From Shimia sp047124445 (GTDB lineage: Bacteria > Pseudomonadota > Alphaproteobacteria > Rhodobacterales > Rhodobacteraceae), in NCBI RefSeq assembly GCF_047124445.1, contig NZ_CP138921.1:3906001-3970000 (forward strand): a stretch of 64,000 bases of DNA, read 5' to 3'. Under the pieces are notes generated by a model that was not told where the DNA came from, ran no database searches, and saw only the letters and a list, made by a program, of their open reading frames with translations. Made by a program: the position numbers and the translations under genes. Position 1 is the stretch's first letter. Every line of letters starts with the position of its first letter. Below, piece after piece: positions 16,754 through 25,167 of the stretch.

Positions 16754-17946
16754 GCGGTGGGCACGGCGGTCGCGGTGGTATCGCCCAGGCCATCCTTGCG
16801 CGCCTTGGCGGCTGCCAGCGTGTCGCGCAATTCGGCTTCCATCTTTTTCATGTCGTCTTCGGCGGCCGCACGTTTGGCTTTGCCTTCGTCGGCGATTTGC
16901 AGCGACTCGTTGATGGTGGCGATCAGCTCTGCGTTGGCGGTTTTCACGGCCTCGATGTCAAACACGCCGCGTTCCATTTCGGTGCGCACCACCTTGTTGG
17001 TTTCGCGCAGGTTTTTGGCGTTGGCGGTCAACAGCTCGTTGGTGAGGTCGTTGGCTTCCCGCACGGCAGAGGCAGCCTCCGCAGAGCGCTGAATGGTCAC
17101 GGCTTGCGCCAGTTGGGTTTCCCAGAGGGGCACGGTGTTGACCAGCGTGGAGTTGATCTTGGTGACCAGAGATTTGTCGTTTTCCTGCACGAGGCGGATC
17201 GACGGCAGGGATTGCATGGTGACCTGGCGAGTCAATTTCAGATCGTGCACGCGGCGTTCCAGATCGTCTCGTGCGGCGCGCAGGTCACGCAATTCCTGCG
17301 CCTTCATCACCTGAGCGTTTTCATCGGCTGCGGCCACTTCAGCTTCTTTGGCTGGAATGTCGTTGGCATCCAGCTCGGCAATCTTGGCTTCGCCTGCCGC
17401 GATGTAGAGCGCCAGTTCGTCGTAGAAGGCGAGGGTCTTTTCGTAGAGCACGTCCAGCGATTTGATGTCCTTGAGCAGGGTGTGCTCGTGGTTCAGCAGG
17501 TTGTCGGTGATCTTGTCGATCTGGTCCTGCACTTCCTCAAAACGGGCGGTGAACTTGGCAAAAGGCGCGGCGCGGCCGATCAGCTTTTCCCAGAAGCTGC
17601 GCTCGCGGCGGACGTCCAGCTCAGACACGGAGAAGCCGCGAATGGTGGTGACGATGTCGCGCAGGCTGTCGCCTGCTGGGCCAACGTCTTTGTTACGGAC
17701 GTCTTGTAGCATCGCTTGAGAGATGGTCTGCAATTCGGCCTGTGCAGCGGAGCCAAAAGACACGATCGAGTTGGTGTTGCTCATGTCCAGCTCAGCCATG
17801 CGCTTGGTGATTTCCGCAGAGACGGGCGCGTTTGCTTCGGCCAACGGCACAATGGCGTTGGCCTCCACCGGTTCGGGCAAGGCAACGGTGGCTTCGGTGA
17901 TTTCCGCCAAAGCGGCTTCGGCTTTTTGTTTTACGATCTCAGACAT
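16750..17946 (-). CDS. telA: Toxic anion resistance protein, TelA family
   Basis: 398-residue TelA/KlaA-type cytoplasmic protein, rich in long helices. The core runs from about residue 45 (ITKRMAELDMSNTNSIVSFG) to the C-terminal helical tail. The segment LIGRAAPFAKFTARFEEVQDQIDKI and the block QNDKSLVTKINSTLVNTVPLW are family-like. The family is associated with tellurite, colicin and antibiotic tolerance and commonly pairs with XpaC. It follows xpaC by 35 nt and overlaps the DUF2927 start. Its molecular function is unknown; tellurite resistance in this organism is not established. Confidence 0.88.
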   Translation of the reverse strand: MSEIVKQKAEAALAEITEATVALPEPVEANAIVPLAEANAPVSAEITKRMAELDMSNTNSIVSFGSAAQAELQTISQAMLQDVRNKDVGPAGDSLRDIVTTIRGFSVSELDVRRERSFWEKLIGRAAPFAKFTARFEEVQDQIDKITDNLLNHEHTLLKDIKSLDVLYEKTLAFYDELALYIAAGEAKIAELDANDIPAKEAEVAAADENAQVMKAQELRDLRAARDDLERRVHDLKLTRQVTMQSLPSIRLVQENDKSLVTKINSTLVNTVPLWETQLAQAVTIQRSAEAASAVREANDLTNELLTANAKNLRETNKVVRTEMERGVFDIEAVKTANAELIATINESLQIADEGKAKRAAAEDDMKKMEAELRDTLAAAKARKDGLGDTTATAVPTA

Positions 17947-17981
17947 TTAAATCCACCCTTCCCGGTAGGTCACATGTGTTA

Positions 17982-18860
17982 TCAGCTGTCGCGGCGCATG
18001 CCTTCGCGCTCCAGGCGCTCGCGCAGCACGTCAATTTCGATGGTCAGGTCACCGCGATCTTCCAGCAGGAGTTTCTGCGTGCGGGCGGCGAAGTTTTCTT
18101 CCAGATCGTCCAGCAGTGCGAGGTAGTCGGCGCGGGCTTGGACGTCTTGTGTGCGGCTGTAGATGTCGGCAAATTTCTCGGTCGCGTCTTTGGCGCCGAG
18201 CAAATAGACGCCGAGGTAGCGGCGTGCCGCGGTGAGGTCGCGCGGGTCTTCTTCTACCGTGCGGAACAGGTCGCGGGCGGTGGATTGGAAGGCCGAGACG
18301 CGGCGTTCGACACTGCGGTCTCCGGCGCGGGCAATGGCGTCGCTCATGGCGCGCAGGTGTTCTTCGGCCTCTTCCACGGCGCGGGCGACCCGGTCGGTTT
18401 GGTGACGGTTGGTGCCCTCCATGCCTTTGTCCGACATAGGATCGAGACCAAAGGCAAAGCTGTGCAGCAGGCCGCCAACCACGGCAAAGATGCCTGCCTC
18501 GATGGAGCCGTGACCTGCAAAGCCTGCAATTGCCAATCCAAGGCCAGTCAACACAGACCCGAGCAGTTTGCGCGGGAGCGCTGGGCGGCGGGCGACCTTG
18601 CGGGCGTCATAGGCCTCTTGAGCAAACATGCCTTCGCGGGTCATCCAAGCCGCGAGAAGCAGGACGCCAAGCGCCATCAGATATTGCACCATGACGATGG
18701 GCTCAGATGTGAAGGCTTTCCAGATCAGGGGCAGCGGCGCGAGGAACAGCAGGTTAACGCGCCCGCCCGCGCGGCTGCGCTTGGCATTGCGAAAGCCATC
18801 GTCGCTGCTGGCACCTTGGGCGCCGCCAGGGCTGTATTTGCCGCCAAATTTCTGAGCCAT
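17982..18860 (-). CDS. XpaC / 5-bromo-4-chloroindolyl phosphate hydrolysis family membrane protein
   Basis: 292 residues. A basic N-terminus (about 1-33) is followed by hydrophobic segments at about 35-75 and 98-135, then a long charged helical region (about 150-292) likely in the cytoplasm. This matches XpaC-family proteins, which are encoded next to TelA in many bacteria. The name derives from X-phos hydrolysis in Bacillus, and an actual phosphatase activity is not evident here. Its ATG shares one base with the stop of the preceding 27-codon reading frame (TGATG), so it is probably translationally coupled to it. Confidence 0.78.
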   Translation of the reverse strand: MAQKFGGKYSPGGAQGASSDDGFRNAKRSRAGGRVNLLFLAPLPLIWKAFTSEPIVMVQYLMALGVLLLAAWMTREGMFAQEAYDARKVARRPALPRKLLGSVLTGLGLAIAGFAGHGSIEAGIFAVVGGLLHSFAFGLDPMSDKGMEGTNRHQTDRVARAVEEAEEHLRAMSDAIARAGDRSVERRVSAFQSTARDLFRTVEEDPRDLTAARRYLGVYLLGAKDATEKFADIYSRTQDVQARADYLALLDDLEENFAARTQKLLLEDRGDLTIEIDVLRERLEREGMRRDS

Positions 18861-18943
18861 CAGGCGCCTCCCGTGAAAGAGACGTAGAAGATCAACAGAA
18901 CCAACAGGCCAAAGGCCAGCTTCTGTAACCCGGTTGATGACAT
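18860..18943 (-). CDS. 27-residue membrane peptide, first gene of the telA operon
   Basis: ATG at 18943, stop TGA at 18862-18860 overlapping the xpaC ATG. GGAG lies 5 nt upstream of the start. The peptide has a short polar head (MSSTGLQK), a hydrophobic helix of about 16 residues (LAFGLLVLLIFYVSF) and the tail TGGA. The start codon, ribosome-binding site, hydrophobic content and TGATG junction all point to a real gene that is below the size limit of routine annotation. It may be a regulator or small subunit of the XpaC/TelA complex, or may only serve to couple translation. Confidence 0.62.
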   Translation of the reverse strand: MSSTGLQKLAFGLLVLLIFYVSFTGGA

Positions 18944-19018
18944 GCCCACTCCACCCTGCGCTAAGTTATGGAGAAATCTAAGAAGTCTGCTGCGCGATGG
19001 CTAGGGGGAAGTTTTGGG

Positions 19019-19050
19019 AAAGCGGCGCATTGCCGAAGCAAGTCCGCTTT
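19019..19050 (-). terminator. Hairpin behind rluB (possible terminator)
   Basis: On the minus strand AAAGCGG pairs with CCGCTTT, enclosing an inner TTGC-TTCG-GCAA stem with a stable tetraloop. It lies 9 nt past the rluB stop codon. The sequence after it is not T-rich, so termination is uncertain. Confidence 0.35.
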
Positions 19051-19058
19051 TAAATCAG

Positions 19059-19937
19059 TTATTTGCGACGACGCGTGGGTTTGCGGCGTTTTTCTTCCGG
19101 AATCGCGCCGTCCAGACCCAATTGGTCGCGCACCACGCGGCGGCGCAATTCTTCGACTTCGCCTTGTTTCAGCTGACCCAGTTGGAAGGGGCCGTAAGAC
19201 ACGCGGATCAGGCGGTTCACGGTGAGGCCGATGGCCTCCATGGCGCGGCGGATTTCGCGGTTTTTGCCCTCGCGCAGGCCGACGGTGACCCAGGCGTTGG
19301 CGCCTTGTTGGCGGTCCAGTGTGATGTCCATGGGCTGGAAGCGTTCTCCGTCGACCTCAATGCCTTTGCGCAAAGGGGCAAAGGTGTCCTCGGTAGGGCG
19401 GCCGTTGATTCTGACGCGGTACTTGCGCAGCCAACCGGTGCTGGGCAGTTCCAGCTTGCGCTTCAGGCCGCCATCGTTGGTCAGAAGCAGCAGGCCTTCG
19501 GAGTTGAGGTCAAGCCGGCCAACAGTCATCACGCGTGGGAGGTTCTCTGGCAGTTTGTCAAAGATCGTCTCGCGGCCCTTTTCATCGCGGTTCGTGGTCA
19601 CCAGTCCGGCGGGTTTGTGGTAGAGCCAAATGCGCTCGTGATCCGGCTCACCAATCAGCTTGCCGTCCACGGTGATGCGGTCTTTGGCGGTGACGTTTAG
19701 CGCCGGGCTGTCGAGTTTCTTGCCGTTTACGGACACGCGGCCTGCCTCGATCATGCGTTCCGCATCGCGACGCGAGGCCACGCCTGCGCGGGCCAGTACC
19801 TTGGCGATGCGATCTCCCTCGCGTTTGGGCGCGTCAGAGGCCGGTTGCGCCGACGCCTTGCGCGGTTTGGACGGGCGCGGCTTGGCGGCGTTTGGTTTCG
19901 CGTTCGGGCGACGGGAGGAGGGGGGCTTTTGAGACAT
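19059..19937 (-). CDS. rluB: 23S rRNA pseudouridine synthase, RluB/RsuA family
   Basis: 292 residues. A basic, disordered N-terminus (about 1-35) is followed by an S4 RNA-binding domain (about 42-90, IAKVLARAGVASRRDAERMI) and an RsuA-type synthase domain. Its catalytic aspartate lies in GRLDLNSEGLLLLTND, and the signature GKNREIRRAM is present. It converts a uridine in 23S rRNA (helix 89 area in E. coli RluB) to pseudouridine. The ATG at 19937 is preceded closely by GGAG. It starts 61 nt from tadA, divergent to it. RluB versus RluE/RsuA is decided by length and the basic extension only. Confidence 0.85.
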   Translation of the reverse strand: MSQKPPSSRRPNAKPNAAKPRPSKPRKASAQPASDAPKREGDRIAKVLARAGVASRRDAERMIEAGRVSVNGKKLDSPALNVTAKDRITVDGKLIGEPDHERIWLYHKPAGLVTTNRDEKGRETIFDKLPENLPRVMTVGRLDLNSEGLLLLTNDGGLKRKLELPSTGWLRKYRVRINGRPTEDTFAPLRKGIEVDGERFQPMDITLDRQQGANAWVTVGLREGKNREIRRAMEAIGLTVNRLIRVSYGPFQLGQLKQGEVEELRRRVVRDQLGLDGAIPEEKRRKPTRRRK

Positions 19938-19998
19938 GTCTCCGTTTACCTGCGAAACGGGGATTGCGAAAGGGGGCTTGGCAGGGCAAGTCTGCCCC

Positions 19999-20448
19999 AT
20001 GACCTTTCGGAGCCATATGGACCTTGCGCTAGAGGAAGCACGCGCCGCTGCTGCACGTGGCGAAGTGCCTGTGGGCGCAGTGATTGTTGGACCGGATGGC
20101 GCGGTTCTGGCCTCGGCGGGCAACAGGACGCGGGAGGATCTGGACCCAACGGCCCACGCCGAGGTGCTGGCGATGCGCGCGGCCTGTGCCAAGATTGGCA
20201 GCGAACGGCTGGTCGGCTGCGATCTGTATGTGACGTTGGAGCCGTGCCCGATGTGCGCCAGTGCCATAAGTCAGGCGCGGATTGCGCGGGTGTACTATGG
20301 CGCGGCAGACCCCAAATCTGGCGGTGTGGCGCAGGGGCCGCGGGTGTTTGCCCATCCGCAAAGCCATCATGTGCCAGAGGTCTATGACGGCCTTGCGGCG
20401 GAAGAGTGCGAGGCGCTGCTCAAGGCGTTTTTTGCCGAACGCCGCTGA
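19999..20448 (+). CDS. tadA: tRNA-specific adenosine deaminase
   Basis: 149-residue zinc-dependent deaminase that converts A34 to inosine in tRNA-Arg(ACG). The zinc and catalytic residues are visible: H53 and E55 in HAEV, and C83 and C86 in PCPMC. I use the ATG at 19999 (MTFRSHMDLALEEA). An ATG six codons later is also possible, and the frame extends further upstream without support. Convergent with the UPF0173 hydrolase (4 nt between stops). Confidence 0.93.
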   Translation: MTFRSHMDLALEEARAAAARGEVPVGAVIVGPDGAVLASAGNRTREDLDPTAHAEVLAMRAACAKIGSERLVGCDLYVTLEPCPMCASAISQARIARVYYGAADPKSGGVAQGPRVFAHPQSHHVPEVYDGLAAEECEALLKAFFAERR

Positions 20449-20452
20449 GGCC

Positions 20453-21148
20453 TTACAGGTCGATTGGGACCATGACTTCTGGTTCGATCACGTCAACGCC
20501 GGGCAGACCTGTGGCGAGCACGTCTGCGGATTGCTCCAGAATCGGAAAGGTTTTGTAGTGGCAGGGGATCACGGTTTTGAAGTTGAAATAGCGTTTGGCG
20601 GCATAGGCTGCGCCCGCCATGTCCATGGTGAAATGACCGCCAGCAGAAAGAATGCCCACGTCGGGTTTGTAATAATCCCCCATCCAATCCATGTCCGCCA
20701 TGATGTCGGTGTCGCCTGAGATATAAAGGGTGCGGCCTTCGGCGCGGAGAATGTAGCCAACTTCCGAGCCGGCGGCTTTGGGGCCTTGATCCGTACCAAA
20801 TGTCGAGCTGTGAGAGGCAGGCACCATGGTGAGACTGACGCCGTCACCCAACTCTACCGTGCCGCCTTTGTTGAAACCAACAGTGTCCAAATGCTCGTGC
20901 TCGTTCCAGTAAGACATGAGGTCGTATTGGCCGACGATGGGACAGGAGAGCTTGCGCGCCAGGGGCAGCATGTCGGCGACATGGTCAAAATGTGCGTGGG
21001 TCAGGATCAGATGGGTGGCGTTTGCTACCGCCGCTTCGTGTTGCTCTTCGGGCAGAACCGGGTTGCCGGTGAGCCAAGGGTCGACAAGCAACACCAGATT
21101 TCCGGTTTCGATGCGAAAAGAGCCATGTCCAAGCCAAATCAGTTTCAT
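20453..21148 (-). CDS. UPF0173 metal-dependent hydrolase (metallo-beta-lactamase fold)
   Basis: 231-residue MBL-fold protein of UPF0173. The metal-binding HAHFDH motif is at about 51-56, further ligands lie in ISGDTD, and the C-terminal CHYKTFP is a family signature. It starts directly with the fold (MKLIWLGHGSFRIE), so it is a cytosolic stand-alone domain. The physiological substrate is unknown for the family. It is divergent from gatC with 151 nt between the starts. Confidence 0.88.
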   Translation of the reverse strand: MKLIWLGHGSFRIETGNLVLLVDPWLTGNPVLPEEQHEAAVANATHLILTHAHFDHVADMLPLARKLSCPIVGQYDLMSYWNEHEHLDTVGFNKGGTVELGDGVSLTMVPASHSSTFGTDQGPKAAGSEVGYILRAEGRTLYISGDTDIMADMDWMGDYYKPDVGILSAGGHFTMDMAGAAYAAKRYFNFKTVIPCHYKTFPILEQSADVLATGLPGVDVIEPEVMVPIDL

Positions 21149-21235
21149 GCCAAATCTCCTGCTGAATATCTGTCACAGTAGCACGCAATTGATGCTTTGG
21201 AAGGGGAGGTGTTGCGCCCAAGAGCGGGCAAGCGC

Positions 21236-21264
21236 TTGCACCATATTCCCGTGCGCGCTAAAGG
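21236..21264 (+). promoter_or_regulatory. Candidate sigma-70 promoter of gatCA
   Basis: TTGCAC (21236-21241) and TAAAGG (21259-21264) are separated by exactly 17 nt and lie 36 nt upstream of the gatC start. The -35 is good, the -10 is weak. Found by eye. Confidence 0.4.
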
Positions 21265-21299
21265 CTGAGGGCACGTCCGCAACGAGAGAGTCTTGCCCC

Positions 21300-21587
21300 A
21301 TGTCGATTGACGAAAGCACCGCCGCCAAAGTGGCCAAACTGGCCCGTATCAAGGTTGAAGAAGATGCCCTGCCTGCGCTGGCACAGGAATTCAATGCCGT
21401 GCTGGGTTTCATTGAGCAACTGAATGAAGTTGACGTAGACGGCGTGGAGCCGATGGTGTCCGTGACCCCGATGCGTTTGAAGCGTCGTGAGGATGTGGTG
21501 ACCGATGGCGATCAGCAGGAGAAAATTCTGAGCAACGCGCCGGACGCGCGTGAAGGCTTCTTTGCCGTTCCCAAAGTGGTGGAGTGA
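21300..21587 (+). CDS. gatC: Glutamyl-tRNA(Gln)/aspartyl-tRNA(Asn) amidotransferase subunit C
   Basis: 95-residue GatC, the small belt-like subunit that wraps GatA in the GatCAB amidotransferase. The family profile is clear: MSIDESTAAKVAKLARI, then FNAVLGFIEQLNEVDVDGVEP, then LREDVV-like KRREDVVTDG and the terminal GFFAVPKVVE. The ATG at 21300 is taken from the family start; the frame is open far upstream without meaning. It precedes gatA by 63 nt in the same operon. Confidence 0.95.
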   Translation: MSIDESTAAKVAKLARIKVEEDALPALAQEFNAVLGFIEQLNEVDVDGVEPMVSVTPMRLKRREDVVTDGDQQEKILSNAPDAREGFFAVPKVVE

Positions 21588-21650
21588 TCCGGCTTTTAAG
21601 CCGTTGATCCCCTGACAATAGATTTTGCCCCACATAGAGAGGCGCCCGAT

Positions 21651-23138
21651 ATGACCGATCTGACCAAACTCACCCTGGCTGAAGCCCGCGACAAGCTGCG
21701 TGCCGGTGATGTGACTTCCGTTGAACTGACTGAGACCTTTTTGATGGCAATCGACGAAGCCGATGCGCTGAACGCGTTTGTGCACAAGACGCCTGAGATT
21801 GCGCTGGAACGCGCCAAGGCGGCGGATGCCCGGATTGCCCAAGGTGACGCGCCAGACATGTGCGGCCTGCCAATTGGCATCAAAGACCTGTTCTGCACCA
21901 AAGGTGTGGCGTCCCAAGCGGCGAGCGGCATTCTGGAAGGCTTTACACCTGAGTATGAATCCACGGTTTCCCAAAAACTGGAAGATTCCGGTGCAGTGAT
22001 GCTTGGTAAGCTGAACATGGATGAGTTTGCGATGGGCTCTTCCAATGAGACCTCTGTTTATGGCAACGCGATCAACCCATGGCGTCGCGGCAATGACGAA
22101 GCGGCGCTGACCCCTGGCGGCTCTTCTGGTGGGTCTGCGGCGGCTGTTGCGGCGGATTTGTGTCTGGCGGCAACCGGTACCGACACCGGTGGTTCGATCC
22201 GTCAGCCTGCGGCGTTTACCGGCATCACTGGTATTAAGCCAACCTATGGCCGGTGTTCCCGTTGGGGCGTGGTGGCCTTTGCTTCTTCGCTCGATCAAGC
22301 AGGCCCAATGACCAAAGACGTACGAGACGCGGCCATCATGCTTGAGGCGATGTGTGGTCACGACGAGAAAGACAGCACTAGTGTCGATTTGCCAGTGCCA
22401 AACTTTGAAGCCATGCTGACCGGCGACATTCGCGGCAAGAAGATTGGTATTCCAAAAGAGTACCGTATGGACGGTATGCCAACCGAGATCGAAAAGCTCT
22501 GGGCCGACGGCACCGAGATGCTCAAAGCGGCAGGGGCGGAGATTGTCGACATCTCCCTGCCGCACACAAAATACGCATTGCCAGCCTACTACGTGATTGC
22601 GCCAGCGGAGGCGTCTTCCAACCTCGCGCGCTATGATGGTGTGCGCTACGGTCACCGTGCCACTTTGGCGGCGGGCGACGGCATCACCGAGATGTATGAA
22701 AAGACCCGCGCCGAAGGTTTCGGCCACGAGGTGCAGCGCCGCGTGATGGTTGGGACCTATGTGCTGTCCGCAGGTTTCTATGACGCTTACTACAACCGTG
22801 CGCGTCGTGTTCGGACGCTGATCAAGCAGGACTTCGAGAACGTCTTTGCTCAGGGCATCGATGCGATCCTGACGCCAGCGACACCGTCTGCGGCCTTTGG
22901 TCTGGGTGAAATGACCGATGCCGATCCGATCCAGATGTATCTGAACGACGTGTTCACCGTGACCGTGAACCTTGCTGGTCTGCCAGGTGTGTCGGTGCCA
23001 ACCGGTCTGGACAGTCAGGGTCTGCCACTGGGCCTGCAGCTGATCGGCCGCCCTTGGGAAGAGGGTGATCTGCTGAACACCGCCTATGCGCTGGAGCAGG
23101 CGGCAGGTTTTGTGGCCAAACCAGGCAAATGGTGGTAA
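21651..23138 (+). CDS. gatA: Glutamyl-tRNA(Gln)/aspartyl-tRNA(Asn) amidotransferase subunit A
   Basis: 495-residue amidase-signature subunit that releases ammonia from glutamine for transamidation of Glu-tRNA(Gln) and possibly Asp-tRNA(Asn). The Ser-cisSer-Lys triad is present: K78 (GIKDLF), S158 in GGSSGGS and S182 in TDTGGSIRQP. Length and motif spacing are standard. It follows gatC; gatB is not in the window. The ATG lies behind GAGAGGCGCCCGAT. Confidence 0.97.
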   Translation: MTDLTKLTLAEARDKLRAGDVTSVELTETFLMAIDEADALNAFVHKTPEIALERAKAADARIAQGDAPDMCGLPIGIKDLFCTKGVASQAASGILEGFTPEYESTVSQKLEDSGAVMLGKLNMDEFAMGSSNETSVYGNAINPWRRGNDEAALTPGGSSGGSAAAVAADLCLAATGTDTGGSIRQPAAFTGITGIKPTYGRCSRWGVVAFASSLDQAGPMTKDVRDAAIMLEAMCGHDEKDSTSVDLPVPNFEAMLTGDIRGKKIGIPKEYRMDGMPTEIEKLWADGTEMLKAAGAEIVDISLPHTKYALPAYYVIAPAEASSNLARYDGVRYGHRATLAAGDGITEMYEKTRAEGFGHEVQRRVMVGTYVLSAGFYDAYYNRARRVRTLIKQDFENVFAQGIDAILTPATPSAAFGLGEMTDADPIQMYLNDVFTVTVNLAGLPGVSVPTGLDSQGLPLGLQLIGRPWEEGDLLNTAYALEQAAGFVAKPGKWW

Positions 23139-23173
23139 AGCTGCTGCAAAACTAAGAGCAGTTAAGGCAGATC

Positions 23174-24016
23174 ATGAAACGTAGCATTGGGGCCATTTGT
23201 GCGCTGGTCGCGCTGAGCGCGTGCCAGCCGGCCGTGCCAGACAGCGCCGCAGGCGTGTTTTACGACGAGAAAACCGGAGAGCATCGGCGGACGGCCTTGC
23301 CGCCTGCGAATGCAGTCTCGCAGGAGACCATCCCGGACGCACCACAGATTGCGACGATCGAACCGGCGCCCGTGGTGGCCACCGTGCCGCCCGCGCAATC
23401 CGTAGCATCTACGCCCTTGGTCACCACCACTACTGCACAGCCGCAAACTGCGGCAGCGGCGGCGAGCACGGTGCCATCCGCAAGCTCCACTGCGTCAGCC
23501 GCCAACGATGCGGCCAGCATTGCCAGTGAGACCACGGCTGCTTTGGCGGCGGCGTCTGCCAATTCCGGTGTGCAGCCGTTGCACGCAAGTCCAAGCAACC
23601 CAGCGCCTCAGGTGTTCTCCAATCCGGGCATTTCGGATGAGAATGACTTTGCAGCTGTCGATGGACGGCGTTCCATTGAGGCAGACGCCGCACGTCGGGC
23701 GCAGAACAAAGCCAACTACACTGTGATCCAGCCCACTGCTGTGCCGGTGCGCACGGGAGATGCTGGGCCAAACATCGTGGCTTATGCTCTGGAGACCAAG
23801 CACCCTGTTGGCACAAAGGTGTACAGCCGACTGAAGATTGGTGGCGCGTCGCGCTATGAAAAAGCTTGTGCCAAGTTTGGCAGTGACGAGGCGGCGCAGC
23901 GGGCGTTTCTGGAAAAAGGCGGCCCTAAGAGAGATCGGCTTGGTGTTGATCCGGATGGCGATGGCTATGCCTGCAAATGGGATCCCAGCCCGTTCCGCGT
24001 GGCCGCCGGCAACTAA
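23174..24016 (+). CDS. Lipoprotein with Ala/Thr/Pro-rich linker and excalibur-like C-terminus
   Basis: 280 residues. The signal peptide ends in LVALSAC, so C17 is the likely lipid anchor. A long low-complexity Ala/Ser/Thr/Pro region (about 45-150) is followed by a compact C-terminal part (about 205-280) ending in DRLGVDPDGDGYACKWDPSP, which resembles the calcium-binding excalibur motif. The protein would be tethered to a membrane and reach through the periplasm on the flexible linker. Its function is unknown. It starts 35 nt after gatA, and its stop lies 2 nt before the amidase start. Confidence 0.75.
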   Translation: MKRSIGAICALVALSACQPAVPDSAAGVFYDEKTGEHRRTALPPANAVSQETIPDAPQIATIEPAPVVATVPPAQSVASTPLVTTTTAQPQTAAAAASTVPSASSTASAANDAASIASETTAALAAASANSGVQPLHASPSNPAPQVFSNPGISDENDFAAVDGRRSIEADAARRAQNKANYTVIQPTAVPVRTGDAGPNIVAYALETKHPVGTKVYSRLKIGGASRYEKACAKFGSDEAAQRAFLEKGGPKRDRLGVDPDGDGYACKWDPSPFRVAAGN

Positions 24017-24018
24017 AC

Positions 24019-24684
24019 ATGCCTTCCAATTTGGACATTCTACAGCAGCCCTCCCCGAACTTCGGGGAGCGGCGGGATGGACAGCAGCCTGAACTGATTG
24101 TGATCCACTACACTGCGATGGATAGCGCGCAGGCGGCGATTGACTGGCTGTGTAATCCCGAAGCCGAAGTGTCAGCGCACTATGTGATTGCGCCGGACGG
24201 GGAGGTCACGCAGCTGGTGGCGGAAGAAATGCGGGCCTGGCACGCGGGTGTTGGCAGTTGGCAGGGTCAAGGGGATGTGAATTCCCGCAGCATTGGCATT
24301 GAGCTGTCCAACAAAGGCGATCACCCGTTTGCGGCGGCGCAGATGGACGCGCTGGAAGCTCTGCTGGTTGGTATTATGCAGCGTTGGGATATTGGCCCGG
24401 ACGGCGTGATTGGACATTCCGACATGTCGCCGGGGCGTAAGATTGATCCTGGTCCGAAGTTTGATTGGCTGCGGCTGGCGCGTCAGAGGCTGGCTGTTTG
24501 GCCGGATCAAAGGCCTGCGGAGGCCGATTGGGAAAGCTGTGCCGCGCAATTTGGCTACGATTTGGACAACCCTAATTGTTTTGCCGCGTTTCGGGCGCGG
24601 TTTCGGCCTTGGGCTGAAGGGCTAAGTGACGCCGAGGATGCGCGCATTGCAGCGCGGCTGGTGCAGGCCGCAGGCAGAGATTGA
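24019..24684 (+). CDS. N-acetylmuramoyl-L-alanine amidase (AmpD/Amidase_2)
   Basis: 221-residue Amidase_2 domain protein that cleaves the amide bond between MurNAc and the stem peptide. Zinc ligands visible: H30 in VIHYTA, H133 in GHSDMSPGRKIDPG and D143 in the same motif. No signal peptide is evident, which favours a cytoplasmic anhydro-muropeptide recycling enzyme like AmpD. The ATG at 24019 lies immediately behind the stop of the lipoprotein gene, so translation is likely coupled. rnpB begins 29 nt after the stop. Confidence 0.88.
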   Translation: MPSNLDILQQPSPNFGERRDGQQPELIVIHYTAMDSAQAAIDWLCNPEAEVSAHYVIAPDGEVTQLVAEEMRAWHAGVGSWQGQGDVNSRSIGIELSNKGDHPFAAAQMDALEALLVGIMQRWDIGPDGVIGHSDMSPGRKIDPGPKFDWLRLARQRLAVWPDQRPAEADWESCAAQFGYDLDNPNCFAAFRARFRPWAEGLSDAEDARIAARLVQAAGRD

Positions 24685-24712
24685 CGCTTTCACGCCAAAG
24701 GCCTATTGCGGG

Positions 24713-25096
24713 GACGCGCAGAGAGCTGGATGGCCGCGGGGGCGTAAGCCCGCGAGGAAAGTCCGGACTCCACAAAGCAACGGTGCCGGGTAACGCCCGG
24801 CCGGGGAAACCCGAGGGAAAGCGCCACAGAGAACAGACTGCCCCGATCCGTCGGGGTCAAGGTGAAACGGTGGGGTAAGAGCCCACCGCGCGGCTGGCAA
24901 CAGCGGCGGCACGGCAAGCCCCACCGGGAGCAATGCCAAATAGGGACCGCGCGTGGCGCTAGCCACAGGAGCGCTTTGCTCCGAGCAGGTCCGGGTTGGC
25001 AGCTTGAGGTGTCTGGTAACAGGCACCCTAGATGAATGGTCATTGAACCGGCTTCGGTCGGGGAACAGAATCCGGCTTATAGGCTCTCTGCGCGTC
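24713..25096 (+). ncRNA. rnpB: RNase P RNA (class A, alphaproteobacterial)
   Basis: The ends pair as helix P1: GACGCGCAGAGA at 24713 matches TCTCTGCGCGTC ending at 25096. The universal core is present: GAGGAAAGTCCGGACTCC near 24762, AGGGAAAGCGCCACAGAGA, GGTAAGAGCCCACCG, and at the 3' side ACAGAATCCGGCTTATAGG. It is the catalytic RNA that removes the 5' leader of pre-tRNAs. Boundaries are set by the P1 pairing; the mature ends could differ by a few nt. No T-rich terminator is obvious directly behind it. Confidence 0.96.
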
Positions 25097-25167
25097 ACCT
25101 TCCCATTTTGCACAAGACAAACAGAGGCTTGCCGCCATAGGGTGTTGGCAAAACACATGAGGCTGCC

